Source: Gadus chalcogrammus (Eukaryota > Chordata > Actinopteri > Gadiformes > Gadidae). Taken from it: a stretch of 64,000 nucleotides of DNA. The notes under the pieces were generated by a model. The model saw nothing but the letters and a program-made list of their open reading frames with translations. It was not told the origin of the DNA and made no database searches. Below are positions 50,418 through 63,794 of the stretch, in pieces; within the stretch, counting starts at the first letter, position 1, and each line of letters starts with the position of its first letter. A program made the translations under genes and the position numbers. The stretch is from the NCBI RefSeq assembly GCF_026213295.1, contig NC_079419.1:18603061-18667060 (forward strand), in the 5' to 3' direction.

Positions 50418-51620
50418 GGGGCCTCATTTATCAACCGTACTTACACACAGATTTGTGCGTAAAGAGGGCGTAAGATCATTGCCACGCAAAGTATGGAATT
50501 TACCAAAATGTACGAACAGAATCTAGTGGTAGAATAGCGATGTTACAAGTGCAAAGCAAAGCATTTAAGAGTGTCAACGTCTGCATTAAGCAATCGACAT
50601 CCACATATGTCCCATGTTTACTTTAATTAGAAAACATTAAATTACTCCTTTGTCTAATTTTAAACGGACAAATTACCTAATTGGTGTCAAACCTTATAAA
50701 AGACAGCTGTGAGAAATGTTTGAAATCTAGTGCAATGGCTTATCTTGCGTTATTGGAAGACTTGGCAACCATGCGCTCCGCAGGGAGCACGTCTTCAAAG
50801 ATTGTACTGATCTGCTTGGAGAGAGCACAGAGTGGCTTCTTAGCAGGTACCACTTCCCAAAGAATGTACTGCTGGATTTGTGTCGTGATTTAGGGCCAAT
50901 GTTGGCTCGAGACACGAGACTCACAAACGCAATCCCTGTGCATATCCAACTCCTTTCCACCCTGGGATTTTTAGCTACCGGCACATTTCAGCGTGAGGTT
51001 GGAGACATATCCGGCACTTCTCAGCCATCGATGAGTGGGACCATGCCGGCGGTGTTGGACGCAATTATTTCCCTGGCCCCAAACTACATCCAGTTCCCTT
51101 ACAGAGATCCCCAACAAGCCGAAATCAAACGGGGCTTTCACGCCATCGCCGGATTCCCAAACATAATTGGAGCCATAGATTGCACCCACATAGCCACAAA
51201 AGCACCGTCAACTAACGAATTTAACTATGTTAACAGAAAGGGGTTTCATTTTGTCAACGTGCAAATCGTTTGTGATGCAAATCTATCCTTGTTAAACGTT
51301 GTTGCGCGGTGGCCTGGAGGAACACACGACTCATTCATCATGCAGAACAGCTCTGTTGGTGTGAGTCTCCAAGAAAGCGCTGTGGAAGATGGCTGGCTCA
51401 TTGGTGAGTATTAGGCTACAACATGTTTAAAATAATATTGCTGGGTTGTGTACAGTTGTTTAAAAAGGTATCATCATTAGGTGATCAAGGTTACCCGCTG
51501 AAGCCATGGCTAATGACCCCCTTAACCAACCCGAGGACCCAGCAGGAAGTATAACCGGCGTATAACCGGGCCCATGCGCGCACGAGGGGCACCGTTGAGC
51601 GCGAAATAAGCCTGCTGAAT
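50418..51620 (+). pseudogene. PIF/Harbinger transposase, uninterrupted exon 1 (copy 2-3 junction)
   Basis: Exon 1 from ATG 50,735 to 51,403 has the same early frameshift as at 22,453 but is then open from 50,878 (MCRDLGPMLARDTRL) through GAIDCTHI and GGTHDSFI. Exon 2 starts at 51,481 and is cut at about 51,620 by a deletion that removes the C-terminal third and most of the SANT-like gene. GTATAACCGG is locally duplicated near 51,550. The DDE Glu is retained (TVERE). Confidence 0.85.
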
Positions 51621-51622
51621 TG

Positions 51623-51845
51623 AGGTTTTTTTCTTCTAAATGTCAAAATTTCAATAAAATGTTTGCAAACACAGTTTGTTTCTTGTACCTTCAATTTGAA
51701 TGTTAGGCAGCCCAGCTTGAGCGTCGGTGTCACCGTCCTGCCGGACAGAGCTGCGTCGCCAATGATGCTGGCAATTGGGTTGTCCACAGGGCTCCAGAGT
51801 GCGACCTACCTAATTTCTTAAGGTACGAGTTAAAATTGAATGAGG
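51623..51845 (-). pseudogene. Harbinger SANT-like partner, residual exon (copy 3)
   Basis: Only the upstream exon (NPIASIIGDAALSG region) remains; the second exon is deleted at the 51,620 junction. Confidence 0.55.
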
Positions 51846-52006
51846 TCGCTCCGGTGCTACTTGCAGGAGGTGCTACCACAAATCTCTCCCGCGGTTGTGG
51901 TTGATAATAAAATCGTACTTTCTGGCTCATTCCTGCGAGTCCACCACTCTCTCTCGCTCCCAGCTGTCTCTGCCTGCCTGTCTGTCTGCACCTTTTACAG
52001 TCTATG

Positions 52007-52362
52007 TGTCAGGATTCTCGCATGGACTGATGTTTTTGTCTCCCCCTACCTGTTGGAGTGTGATAATTCTGGACTTTGTTTATGTTTGGAGCCATGTGTT
52101 GGTCATGTGTCCCGGGTGACACCCATGTCCTTATTTGGGCGACTTCCTGCCTTTTGTTTGTGCCCTCCATTTTCTCTGTCCACCTGTCCCTCATTTTGCA
52201 TTGATTGGTGGAGTATTTAAACGCTGCCCTTTCTGCTCACTTTGTCAGATCGTCACGTTAGGTACTGTTTGCTACCCGACTGCCACGTGAGTGCGACTAG
52301 CGTGAAGCTCTTTAAAGAGAGACTATAGTTTCTGTTCTTCCCAGTTTTGAGTGTGCATGTTT
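52007..52362 (+). mobile_element. Probable partial LTR (copy 3 only)
   Basis: Begins TGTCAGGATTCTCGC where copies 1 and 2 continue with GTCCGCAC, and replaces the left inverted-repeat arm. It contains a TATA-like TATTTAA at 52,214 followed by a pyrimidine-rich start region, as in fish retrotransposon LTRs. It ends without a matching CA end or target duplication, so it is truncated. Retroelement identity is inference. Confidence 0.45.
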
Positions 52363-53513
52363 TGGGTGTGCATGTGAGAAAGGTTTTGGCTTTTAGTGTC
52401 TGGGTTGGTAATAACGGTTCTGATGATTTTTCTGATGGAAAAGTGGTCTTTTATTTCCATAATCTTTGTTCAGTGAACGCATAAACCCGTTTGTTAGTTA
52501 GCAGTTAAACAAAATGCGATCTCTTTTGTTTACAGTTACCAACGACCAACTGATGATTGGGGGTTCGATTCCCTTGTGATGCAAGGTTTTTTCTATCATT
52601 TTGGACTGCACACACATCGCGAGTGACGGATAGTCGCACAATGTACACACATCACTGTCTTTACAATATCTAGGCAACCGAAGTATAAAGATTGTCAAGT
52701 GGTTAACTCTTGAATCGCAGTACTTGTACTAAGACCTGATGGGTTAGTGGTCAGAGAACAACTCATTAACGCAGGGATAAGGGGTTCGATTCCTTAATGA
52801 AGCCAGCTTTTTTCTCTCATATTGGACTGGATGTTTGTATGCCATTTTGCGTAACTTGTAGTTTATGATGAAGAAATGTTACTGGGGTTAAGGTTAGGGT
52901 AACGGTAATAAGACAAAGTGTTTTTGCAACACAATATTTCTTACAATAACAAAGTCCAAAGTTTTGATGACTCCAGTAGGAAACTTAAGATACCTAGAGA
53001 AATGCGTGAGTGCTCACAAAACATCAACAAGTCAGCAGTGTGGTACAGGGTGATCATTTCTGATATACAGTACAAAAGCTGAAACTATTAGCCAGGAGTG
53101 GGAAAGATGCAGACGCAGACGTGGGAAGCAATAAGACGCACCAACACACAGTTGTCTGTTGCAAAATGGTTCAGAGTTTAATATAAATAGTTAGGGTTAG
53201 CTGGTATGGCGTTATCTGGTATAGCTATAGTCTAATGTTAGCTTAGTTCGTGTTGTTTCGTCATGTTAATCGCTAGAAATAGTAAGTCATTTGTAGAAAT
53301 ATAGCCTATCATCACAGACTGTAGGAATGTCACCCACCCTCCATCGCGTACGACACTGACGCTCGTAATCCTGTAGTGCAAGGGACTTCGTGCACAGATC
53401 CCTGAGACAAACGGCTACGCCCACACATGCAAACCCATAGCGAGTGACGTAGGACGTAAAGTCCCGCCCAGGTCGAAGTGGCGTCGATTTAGAGAGTCCC
53501 ACACGTGCACAGT
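52363..53513. other. Residual inverted-repeat element interior and right arm (copy 3)
   Basis: Counterpart of 1,070-2,220. The right arm is at about 53,413-53,513; the left arm is missing. B-box-like GGTTCGATTCC motifs occur near 52,563 and 52,783. No gene seen. Confidence 0.5.
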
Positions 53514-54236
53514 CTTGCTGCGCACACAGTACGCTCAAAAAAGTAAACAAAGCAGATACAATATGAAGCGGACGATAGTCGATTATTTTAAGAAGAAAAA
53601 TGTGCCAGTGGAAACAAATGAGGCTGTTGTTGGTGGTGACGGAGAAGGGTTAGCAGAGATAGCGACAAGAATCTCAGATTCTTCTGAAGACGACAGTGAC
53701 AAGTTGGCGAAAAAGGCGGGGGGCAGTGGGGAGAAAAAAAAAAGTAGTTTTCAAGAACAATGGCTGGTGCAGTTCCCGTGGTTACGATATGAGGGACAAG
53801 CCATGGTGTGTGTGTGTGTGTGTGTGTACTGCAGGACATGTAGCCCGTCCGTTGCAGGCAGGACACATTTTGTAAATTGATCTACACAGTTCAGAGTGCA
53901 GTCATTAAAATTACACAATGAAAGCCAAAAGCACAAGACGTGCAGGAACCGCTGCATCACACGAAGCTCCCAGCCCCTCCCCACCTCATTTAATAGGATT
54001 GATGAGGGCAATCGCTCGGCGGAGAATGACGAAATGATCATCAAATTTAACACCGCCTACAACATCGCTAAAGAGGAACTCCCGTTCACAAAATTCAAAT
54101 CACAGATCATACTAATGAAGAAGAACGGACTGAACGTCAACCCCACATATTCCAACGACACTGCGTGTGCACAATTTGTGGGAGTTATAGCACAGTGATT
54201 TACAACCGGGGGTACGCGGACCCCTAGGGGTACGCG

Positions 54237-57156
54237 CAGGGCTGTAGTGGAGGGTAAACGCACGTAAACGCCGTTTACGCACCTCTGGAATTTAGGAAAT
54301 AGCGTTTACGCACCTCTAAATAGCGTTTACGCACCTCAAAGTTCCCTGTGCCTTGTATTCTGCCGTTGGAATAATCGGAAATAAATTCAGCATCATTTTA
54401 AAACACCTAAGACAAGGTTTCATATTGTTGAACAAATAAACGCTGTAATCTGAATCATTTTCATCTGCGCTGTAGGCCTATGCTATTATGGTCTGTGACC
54501 CTCCAATCAGTGCCTTGCGGCTGCGGCAGCGACACCAATCAGGATCCAGGAAAATATGTAAACAGGAAGTATGTAAACACATGGCCCTGCGCGTTGTGGA
54601 TTATCATGCCTGCCTACCTGTCATTAATTAGCCATGGATATCAGGCGATTTTTGAAGAGACCTTCGAGTGCTCCCACTCCAACAGATGCCCGAAAAAGGC
54701 CTCAAGTACAAAGTAAGACTGAAGATGATCAATTCACATGAGTTGTTTTTGTGATTTATAAATCAATTTTACTTGACGAACTATTAAGTGACTACGAGCA
54801 TTCAGATTGGCCAATGCGTAGTCATGCTATGCGTGTACTGCCCACGTCAAAATGAGTGAAAGTCAGTCAGAGTTTTACTATCCATCAGGGCCGTGCAGAG
54901 ACCCTTTGAGGGGCAGGGGCTCAAATTCAAAAAAGGGCACATGTTTGTTCATGAACTCATCAGAAGTGGTTTGGTGTTGATATCTATAAAAACAATTAAG
55001 CTATTGCAAAATAAAAGCCTTGAATATGAATTAGCCTAACTATACACAATGTATACGTATTACTTTAATTTTTTTTTTAAATGTTTTTCTATTAAACACA
55101 GGGTGGTAGGAACTCCACAATGAGTTTATGAACACATCAGAAGTGGTTTGGTGTTTATCTATAAGAACAAGTGAGCTATTAAAAATAAAGCCTTAAATAT
55201 GGATGCAATACATGCACTGAAAACTTTTGCATTTTTTTAAAAACAATTAAAAGTTTTTCTTTAAAACAAGGGGTAGTGGGGACTACAAAACGAGTACCTA
55301 AACACATCAGAAGTGGTTTGATGTTGATAGGAATAATTTCAAGTGAGTTATTAAGAATTAAAAAAATGACGTTGCACTTTTTTGACGGTCCCTAAGCACT
55401 TGACGCTATTACAGATACAACCCCGGAAAATAGACGAATGTCGAATATAAAACCAATTTCACCCCGTTCTGCCAGAGACACTGAGACAGAGTAGACATGA
55501 AACGGATTTGGCCATGGCATGTGGCCAAGTAGTTACTACAGAGTATACAGATTAAATATAACGATGTATGCTTTCCCTTTGCAATTTCAAAAGGTTTCCC
55601 AGATAGGTTAGCTGTATAGCTAGCTGGTAGGCTATAGAAAATAAACCGAGTGGTAGCCACTTTCACAGGTCAGTTAAAACGATGCTAGTTGAAAAGCTTT
55701 TGCTGGCAAACATAGGCCTATACTTCAAAATGACACTACAAAACGAGATAACTGTTAGTTTATTTAGCATTATCAACTTTATGGTTTTGGAAACAACTGT
55801 CTGTGTCTGACTCTGTAGTGATCTTACCCTGCGTTGTACCGTCTCTTAAAACAACAAGCGCATCTTGCAGGCAGGCAAATTGTGAAAGGTCACGTTGATA
55901 GCCTATGACGTCACCCAGCGGCAGCAGCGCACTGAGCGCCGGTAAACGAGGCTACAAAGTACAAACTTTACTTCTGTATCATTACTTTTAGACATTTTTA
56001 TACTCGAATAATTGATTCACATGTTAATGTGTAATTTTACAAAGCATTGGAAATTTAAACGACCACTCAAAAGGGCACTTTGGTCCTTCAGAGGGAAAAG
56101 GGCAGGGGCTCGGGCACCCATAGCCCCCCCCTCTGCACGTGCCTGCTATCCATATTAAACTCCGGTTTCGGGTATCAACTTCGCTATAGCTTGGTCGCTA
56201 TGTTAAAGCCTCAATTTGGAGATGCGAGGTTGGCGGTTGCAGCCGTGGACTCCGCGGCTGAACCGTGGATCGGGCGGATGACGCGACAAAAAAATATATT
56301 TTAATTAAATTCGGGCGGTTGGCGGTTAAACCAATAAAAATATAAATATTTATAAATATTTGTATTTTATATATTATAAATATTTGTATTTTATTATTTA
56401 TTTTCTTTAAAGTTATTTTCCCAGCAAATGGCCTGTTCCCTAGAGGAGCAGTATGGGGAATCCAAGTAGAAACAACTTGCCCAAAGGTTCAGACTTGATG
56501 ACAGAAAAATTCTTGAAGGCTATAGGGATTTTAAGGATAACTCAAGCATCATTCCAGAAAACCTTGCACCACTCCTGAATATCGACCATCTCATTCCAGT
56601 TAGCACTGCTGAGTGTGAGAGGGGGTTCAGCTTAATGAGCATCATAGTGTGCCCCCTGAGATGCAGTCTGCACTTGGTCACAGTGTCGTCCTTGATGTTT
56701 ATTCAACTGAATGGCCCACCACTAAGCCACCACAAAGTTCAATCCAACACGTATGTGAAGTCCTGGCTGGTGAAGCACAGGGGAGCCATGAACTCCAGAA
56801 CACGCCCCTGCAAGGCAGGACCTGACGTGGAGGACAAGGAGGCCCTCTGGGTACTACTGTGAAAAGCATGCATACTAATACACACACATACACACATGCC
56901 ATAGATAGATAGTTCTTAATCTACACATACTTTTCTTTACTGTTGAAATTTGAATAACTTGAATAAACTACAAACACATTCATTGACTGTCATTGATTGA
57001 TTGAATATGACTTTAATTGATAACATAATGGAATATAGCCAGGCTAGCCTTACAGAGTCGCAACACTTTGCGTTGCGTTGCGTTGCGTTGTGTCGAAGTC
57101 GGTCTGATCAAAAAATTCATAGTTTACCCACCTCTAATTTGACCACTACAGCCCTG
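54237..57156 (+). mobile_element. Level-2 hAT inside the level-1 hAT
   Basis: Ends CAGGGCTGTAGTGG and its inverse, flanked by GGTACGCG at 54229-54236 and 57157-57164. The copy 2 level-1 element has the single GGTACGCG (near 28,044). It carries a KIAA1586-like hAT remnant: an N-terminal piece at 54,634 (MDIRRFLKRPSSAPTPTDAR) and a C-terminal dimerisation piece at about 56,480-56,862 (NLAPLLNIDHLIPVSTAECE then RGFSLMSIIVCPLR). The middle is lost, partly replaced by the level-3 element. Confidence 0.92.
54886..56145. mobile_element. Level-3 hAT-type MITE inside level 2
   Basis: Ends CAGGGCCGTGCAGAG and (reversed) CAGGCACGTGCAGAG, flanked by CTATCCAT at 54878-54885 and 56146-56153. Inside, a segment with CATCAGAAGTGGTTTG repeats three times (54,958, 55,134 and 55,305). 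No transposase. Confidence 0.92.
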
Positions 57157-60100
57157 GGTACGCGTGAGTATTGCAGGGGGTACGCAGAAAGAGTATAAAT
57201 TAGCCTACAAAAATTACAAAAATTAGATTATGAATTTTAATAAGCCCATAAGTCTATTTTCGCATCCGCAATTAACAGTTCTTCCTCAGTGATTGTAAGA
57301 CTACAATGCACATCATGAAAAATGGCGACATCAGACCTATGCGTCAGACGTCTGTTGTTCACGTTTGCGCTTTTAAAAAAAAAGGTTCACGTTCTTGCTG
57401 CGGTTGCGCTTGAAGCTAGCTAACCAACGTTAACTGCAAACCGACTGTAAACATGGATGCATGGCTAGGCAGGAGTAAACGTCCAGCTACCGCTACTGCT
57501 ACCGTCGCCCCGGATGCGGGCACAGGGGAGCCAGGTGAAAAAATGAATAAAGAGACCACTACCAAACACCGGCAGTACAACGAGAAATACATTTTGTATG
57601 GATTTAATTGTACATCGTCTGATCCACCTCAGCCTCAGTGCTTTTTTTGCGGTGAGGTCCTGTCAAATAATTCAATGAAACCAGCCCATCTGCAGCGTCA
57701 CCAGAGCACCAAACACGCGGGAAATGTAGGTAAGACCGAGGACTTTTTCAAACGAAAAATGTCTGAATTCAAGTCAAGTCAGACTACACTAAAGAGAGCA
57801 GCAAATGTGTCAAGCAAAGCATTGGAGGCCTCCTATGCTGTGTCATTACTTGTTGTGGCTAAGTAAAAAAAAAACACATTCAATTGCCGAAGATCTGATT
57901 CTCCCTGCCGCTATACTTTTGGTTGAAATTATGCTGGACAAGAAAGCAGCAGATGCGCTGAAAACCGTTCCATTATCAAACAACACAGTCTGTCGTCGGA
58001 TCGATGATATCGCCACTAATATTGTTGAACAGGTGGTCAATAAAATGAACAGAGCAGGTCTGTTCGCTTTGCAGTTAGATGAAATGACGGATGTGAGTGG
58101 GGAGGCTCAGCTCTTGGCCTTTGTGCGCGAGTCGGACATACGTGAGCATTTTCTGTTTTGCAAGAAGCCCTGAGTGAGCCCTGAGTTAAGTGCTGTTATG
58201 GATGACGCAGTTAAGGTGCTTAATTACATTCAGTCCAGGCCTATGAATCACCGATTGTTTCAGAGTCTTTGTCAAGACAGCGGGGCAAAGCACGATCAGC
58301 TGCTGCTTCACACGGACGTTCGCTGGTTGTCTCTCGCGGCAAAACCCTACGGAGGCTTTTCGAATTTCGCATCGAGGTGTCTGCTTTCTTGAAAGAGCAC
58401 TTGCACCCCCTTGCGGTTGTTTTTGAGAACACAGGCTGGATTGCACGCCTTGCATATCTTGACGATGTCTTCTCCAAGCTGAATGAACTCAACTTGTCAC
58501 TTCAAGACAAGGACGCACACATACTTAACATGTATGACAAAGTGAATGGATTCATACATAAAGTCACCTTGTGGGAGAAGAAATGCAACAATGGAGATGT
58601 GAGCAGTTTTCCACTCGTTGTTACCCATCTTGCCACCACTGATGCTGAAAAAAATCCTTGAGTCAAAATCATCAGAACACATCTCTCCAAACTCCAAACT
58701 GACTTCAACCAGTACTTCCATGACATCGAAGAAAAGTCAGAGCAACTGGACTGGGTGAGGAACCCCTTCAGAGGGACTGAGAGCAGCAGCAGCCTTCCTG
58801 CCAGACTGCAGGAAAACCTGGTGGATTTGTCCTTTGATCGTATGCAAAAGATGGCACATGCTGAAAAGTCACTGACTGAGTTTTGGTGTGAAGTTGAAAA
58901 GGAAAATCCTGAGCTGGGGAAATGTGCATTAAATTAACTATTACCTTTTGGATCAACTTACATGTGTGAAGTGAACTTCTCAGCCCTGACTCACATCAAA
59001 ACCAACCAGAGAAACAGACTGATATAGCAGACACACTCAAGGGAAAGACCGCTGACAAAGTCGCACACGCCCCCTACCTCTCATTCATGCTTGACGGTTC
59101 CACTGACAAATCCACCAAGGAGTGCGAGATTATATATGCCCGTATCGTTGAAGATGGAAAACCGTGCAATATTCTTATTAGCCATATTGAGGTTGAACAC
59201 GCCCATGCAGAAGTTAAGGAGTGTGTCTCATTTCTGTTTCATATAGCTAAATGATAATAACTATATGGAAAAATGCTCTACAGGTTAATTATAAATTCCT
59301 TTAGAATAAAATTATTTGATGCCATCATGCCCAGGTATCTTAAAAAACACACACAATAACGTGCATGTGTGTGTAGAGGGAGAGAGAGAGAGAATATAAA
59401 TATTCCATGTTATATGCTTAATTTAAGGCGTTTATGCTGCAGCCAAGAAAGCCTTGTGAGAACTGGGCGGAAAAAATTGTAGCCATGGGTGCAGACGGTG
59501 CAGCTGTCAATCTGGGACACAGAGGTGGAGTGATAGCCCTCCTTCAAGCAGAGATTGGGTCCTTCATTGTCCCATTCCACTGCATGCCACACAGGTAGGT
59601 TCCCTTTTACCATATCTGCCATACATATTCATTCTCCAAAGTGTAATTAAAATGTAAAAAATATATATCTATTTTCTGTAAAGATTGGAGCTAGGGATGT
59701 TGAGGGTGCAAAGAGAGGTCTCCATGATTGGGCAGGTGTATGACCTGTTGCACCTCATCTGGAAAACATACCACCTAACCCCTAAATCAATGAGGGAACT
59801 CAAAGCACTTGGAGCTGAACAGTCACAGTGAAGGCACCGAGTGGAGTGAAAGGGACCAGGTGGCTGCCCCATGTGTCCCGGAGTTTGAGGACCTTCCTAA
59901 AACCAGGGAAGGATGGTAATTCCTCTGGCCAGTTTACAGCCGTGTATGTGCACATGGAGCATCTGGCAGGTGCCTCGGCCAGTGCAGATAGCTGGCAGAG
60001 CAAAGAAGGTAAGTATTATCTTATCTCAGTGTTTTGTGTTGACAGTATGAATCAATTATTGAAAACATTTTAACTTTGGTGTTTTATGAGTTGAGAATCA

Positions 60101-61555
60101 GAACTACATATTTGCAGGTCAAAGTCAGCATGGAGGATGGGACATGTGGCATTTTGCCACTTCCTGTCAGACCTTTTCTCTTCCATCAGCAACTTCAGCC
60201 TGCAGCTTCAGAAAAACAATGTAATCCTACCTCAGGTAAAGAAGAGAGAAAAAGGAGGCCAGGGGATTACTTTTATATTCCCCTTAACATGTTGCTTATA
60301 TTAAGAATAAAACTGTCTTCCCAGGCTGTTAGTGGCATCGAATCTCTCTTGGCTACCATAGAAGCTATGGCAGCTAGCCCCAAACCTGATGGTAAGCTGT
60401 CTGAGTTCCTTGCAGCCATGAAGAAGCAGCGCCAACAGAGAGGAGGAGAACCTGGGGCTGGGACGTTCAAGTATCAGGTACACAATATACTCTATATAAA
60501 ATCTAATGTATATTTCATGTTAATAAGATATACATAGCATTTTAATTTTGCATGCTTCACAGGATGTCACGCTTTCTAAAGGTGAAGCTGCAGAGCTGGC
60601 AGAAGGTCAACCAATCAGCCAGTGTGCTCCCAGACTGCAAAGAGCCATTGTGCTGACCTGTGAGTCCACAGTGAAACACCTGAAGAATAGATTTAGCAGC
60701 CTACTTGGTGAGTTGTTGTATTTTAGCATTATATCATAGGCACAATGACATGTTTAGAGCACTGTTGAGAGGCCTAACCTTTTTCTGTCTGTCTTTTTCT
60801 GATAGAAGAGAACACAAAGGATGCACCAACAGCCAAGGCAGTGAAGTGTTTCAATGTCTTCAGCCATGACTTTTGGGCAGATAATAGGCTGGAGCTCCTG
60901 AACCATGGTGTGGAAGAGGTGAACTTTCTCCTACGACACTTCTCCACTGTCCTGGACAGGTGAGTTTTTCGTGTGCTATCATATTTATGTTGACATAATA
61001 AATTGAATCATGTTGATACAGACCTCCTTGTTCCTGCCATTCTTCCATCTCATGCCAGGAATGGCTGCAGCAAAGAAAAGGCCAAAGAGGAGTTCCAACT
61101 GATGAAAATGACGATAAACACGTCATTCAAGGACAAAAGCTATCTTGGACTGTGGCAAGTCATGACGACAAAAGAGCCCTACTGCTCAGACTTTGCGGTA
61201 GGCTCTGTTATCTGTAGTATCAAAAATTACATGATCATTGTCACTGTTGACTTGGTGATTTGGAAAGTTGGTTTGATCACCACACTTCGTCTTTTGCAGA
61301 ATATCCTACACCTGGTCAAAATCATGCTGGTGCTCCCAATCTCTTCAGCAGTCTGTGAAAAGAGGCTTCTCGTCAGTAAACAGAATCAAGTCAGATGTTA
61401 GATCAAGCCTGCATACTGAAACTGTTGAGGACCTAATCCGTATTAGTGTTGAGGGGCCACAACTGGAGGACTATGATGCCAGGCAGGATGTTAAGCAGTT
61501 CTCCCAGGGTAAGAGGAGCAGGAGGCCTAACTATATGAGCTGGTCCCTAGAATGA

Positions 61556-61920
61556 GATGAATTGCATGGAAGAAATTAATGCTACTTAGTTCAAGTTCAG
61601 TTTGAATTAATGAGCTTTAAGTTTATAAGTTATTTATTACGTTGTTTTTAAGTTACCAGTAAGTTCGATGTTCAGAATGTTATGTTCAATATACGTTTAA
61701 TAACGTGGAACAGTATTTTTGTACTGCGGCTCATGCAGAGAAACTTGAATTCAGATTAAAATATTTTGCAAATATCAAGTTTGGGTCATTGTCAATCTTT
61801 AACTTTCATCAACATAACATATTAATAACACGCTATACAAAGAAAAATATGGTGCTACCTAATTTGTTTTGGTGCTACTAAATGAAAAGCTAGGTGGCAC
61901 CAGTGTTACCTGTGAAAAAG
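61556..61920. other. 3' flank of ZNF862-like pseudogene, copy 3
   Basis: Counterpart of 5435-5799, AT-rich, no gene, same MITE-like right end. Confidence 0.5.
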
Positions 61921-61936
61921 TTAGTCTGGAGCCCTG

Positions 61937-62462
61937 CACCAGCACCAACAGCAGTTCCAGCACCAGCAACAGAAGACCCATCACCAGCTCCAGGTCCATC
62001 ATCAGCATCAGCAACAGAGGCCCTGGGCCACTCTGTAAGAATCTGTTTGACTTTATTTGTATAGGTTAAGTTACATTTGCAGTAGTTTCAGTCGCACTGT
62101 TTTTCTAAATGCATCAGCCGTTCACTCGGTTAATCTAAATGCACATATATATCATTGAGGTAAGACGCTAGTCTGCTGTATGTTGAAGTAGATTTGTGGT
62201 AATGTTATCTACTTGCATTAAAGGTCATTCCAAAAGGACTTGTGGAGCGCTGCTCCTTCCAAAGCCCCCAGAAGTTCATAAATGATCTCCTACATGGGAT
62301 GTATACCAGGGAATATATGGCAGGCCAGTCATCCAGCAGCTGCACAGAAGGAAAACCTGGCCTAGCCAAACAGGACCTTGTAGAAATAACAAGTAGGTAT
62401 ATAGAAATGAGAAAAGATGTTGGTTGAGTGATACCCTCATTCTCATGCTCATCTTTCGTGTA

Positions 62463-62495
<33 letters not shown>

Positions 62496-62603
62496 ATTCC
62501 CACAGATGCTGCAAAGTTGAAGTTCACCTACGTAACTGATACGAACATAAAAGCATTTATACGACAAAAGCTGAACAATGCTGCCAAATTTCAGGAACAA
62601 TAA
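61937..62603 (+). pseudogene. BEN-domain gene remnant, copy 3
   Basis: Exons about 61,937-62,034, 62,224-62,392 and 62,506-62,603, uninterrupted. The protein reading matches copy 1. The TG microsatellite in the last intron is longest here. Confidence 0.6.
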
Positions 62604-62649
62604 ATTATCAACTGTTTAAAGAAAGTTAAACTTTTGTACTATTTTTTTT

Positions 62650-63420
62650 TGTATTTTAGCAGTCTAGAAGAAAACACTGTGTTAATGGTGGTTGTAAGCC
62701 TAATTTATGTGCAGTGAATTATTGTTACAGCACTATGGTTAAAAATGGCAACAACAAAATGTGATACAGTTGAAAATATCCATTAGGTATAGTACAATGA
62801 CATAGTTAAAAGAACAACAAAATACTGCGTAATGCAGTTATTGTAATGCAGTATATATAGTACTATGGTATCGTAATTGTAGTATTCTATAGCAAAATAA
62901 AAGTTTAATAAATGTTCTGTAATTTACTTCAGTAGATTGTAGTTTATGTAGTAAACTGTAGTAGTATATAATGTATTATACATTAAAAAACTGCAGTTTT
63001 CTGTAGTATACTATAGTTTACTGTAGTAATATATATGTGGTATACTGTAGTAATAAAACTGCAGTTTTATGTAGTTTACTGAAGTAAAACTACTATAGTA
63101 AGGTTCAAAAACACTACAATATTTACTATAGTATATGTACTGTAGTTTATTTACTATAGTAAACTATAGAATTTTCTGTAGTATACTATAGTTTACTGTA
63201 GTAAAACTACTATAGTAAGGTTCAAAAACACTACAATATTTACTATAGTATATGTACTGTAGTTTATTTACTATAGTAAACTATAGAATTTTCTGTAGTA
63301 TACTATAGTTTACTGTAGTAAAACTACTATAGTAAGGTTCACAAACCCTACAATATTTACTATGGTATATATAGGGTATACTATAGTTTATTTACTATAG
63401 TAAACTATATAATTTTTTCA
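62650..63420. repeat. 116-118 bp AT-rich minisatellite array (copy 3)
   Basis: Lead-in to about 62,950, then tandem units. Successive starts at 63,141 and 63,259 are 118 bp apart. The junction before it (TTAAACTTTTGTACTATTTT) is the uninserted form of the site occupied in copy 2. Confidence 0.85.
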
Positions 63421-63794
63421 TGTGGGGTGGGGGGGCAGTCGCCCCCCCTGAGTCCGCCACACACACACAGTCCCCCTAAACATTGTTCCTTATAAACATT
63501 ACTTAAAAGACAACACAAAACAACCCAGAACAAGCGGCTATAAACAACTACAGCCACATCTGTTCAGGTGTGCCCTGCTGTCCCTGGTGCTGGTTCTCAG
63601 TGTTAACTACTTCATTTGATTGACCAATGCAACTTATTCCAGGCACTCAATCAAGGCTAAATTGGAAATATAATAACACAACAAATAATAAAGGACTGCT
63701 CAGGGAACAGTAATGCCGCACCGGGAGGTGTGTATTTTACTCACCCTATTTGTATAGGAAGGCCATTCTCCTGTCTTTCATGGTGGCGAAGTGG
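63421..63794. other. Non-coding DNA after minisatellite (copy 3)
   Basis: Counterpart of 37,576-37,955, including the GGGGGGCAGTCGCCCCCCC motif. No gene seen. Confidence 0.5.

Larger units (their letters stand above)
54193..59022 (+). mobile_element. Level-1 hAT (ZBED/Buster-like), copy 3, right end deleted
   Basis: Same insertion as 28,007-30,191: left TTATAGCA duplication at 54185-54192, then CAGTGATTTACAACC. About 170 bp at the right end are missing (junction ACTGA|TATAGCAG at 59,022). Transposase pieces at 57,453-57,866 (BED finger), 57,930-58,173 and 58,174-58,937. Private lesions include an extra CT near 58,334 and a TGA at 58,659-58,661 (NP* where copy 2 reads NPLVK). Confidence 0.9.
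53563..61555 (+). pseudogene. ZNF862-like hAT-derived gene, copy 3, with nested hATs
   Basis: Same exon layout as copies 1 and 2, with exon 1 split by nested transposons at 54,193-59,022. The GT run is 11 units, the only length that keeps the finger in frame (YCRTCSPSVAGRTHFVN), but the shared TGA follows at once. A private extra A near 61,358 (TGTGAAAAGAGG) shifts the dimerisation exon, so CERGF is lost in frame. Stop at 61,555. Confidence 0.8.
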
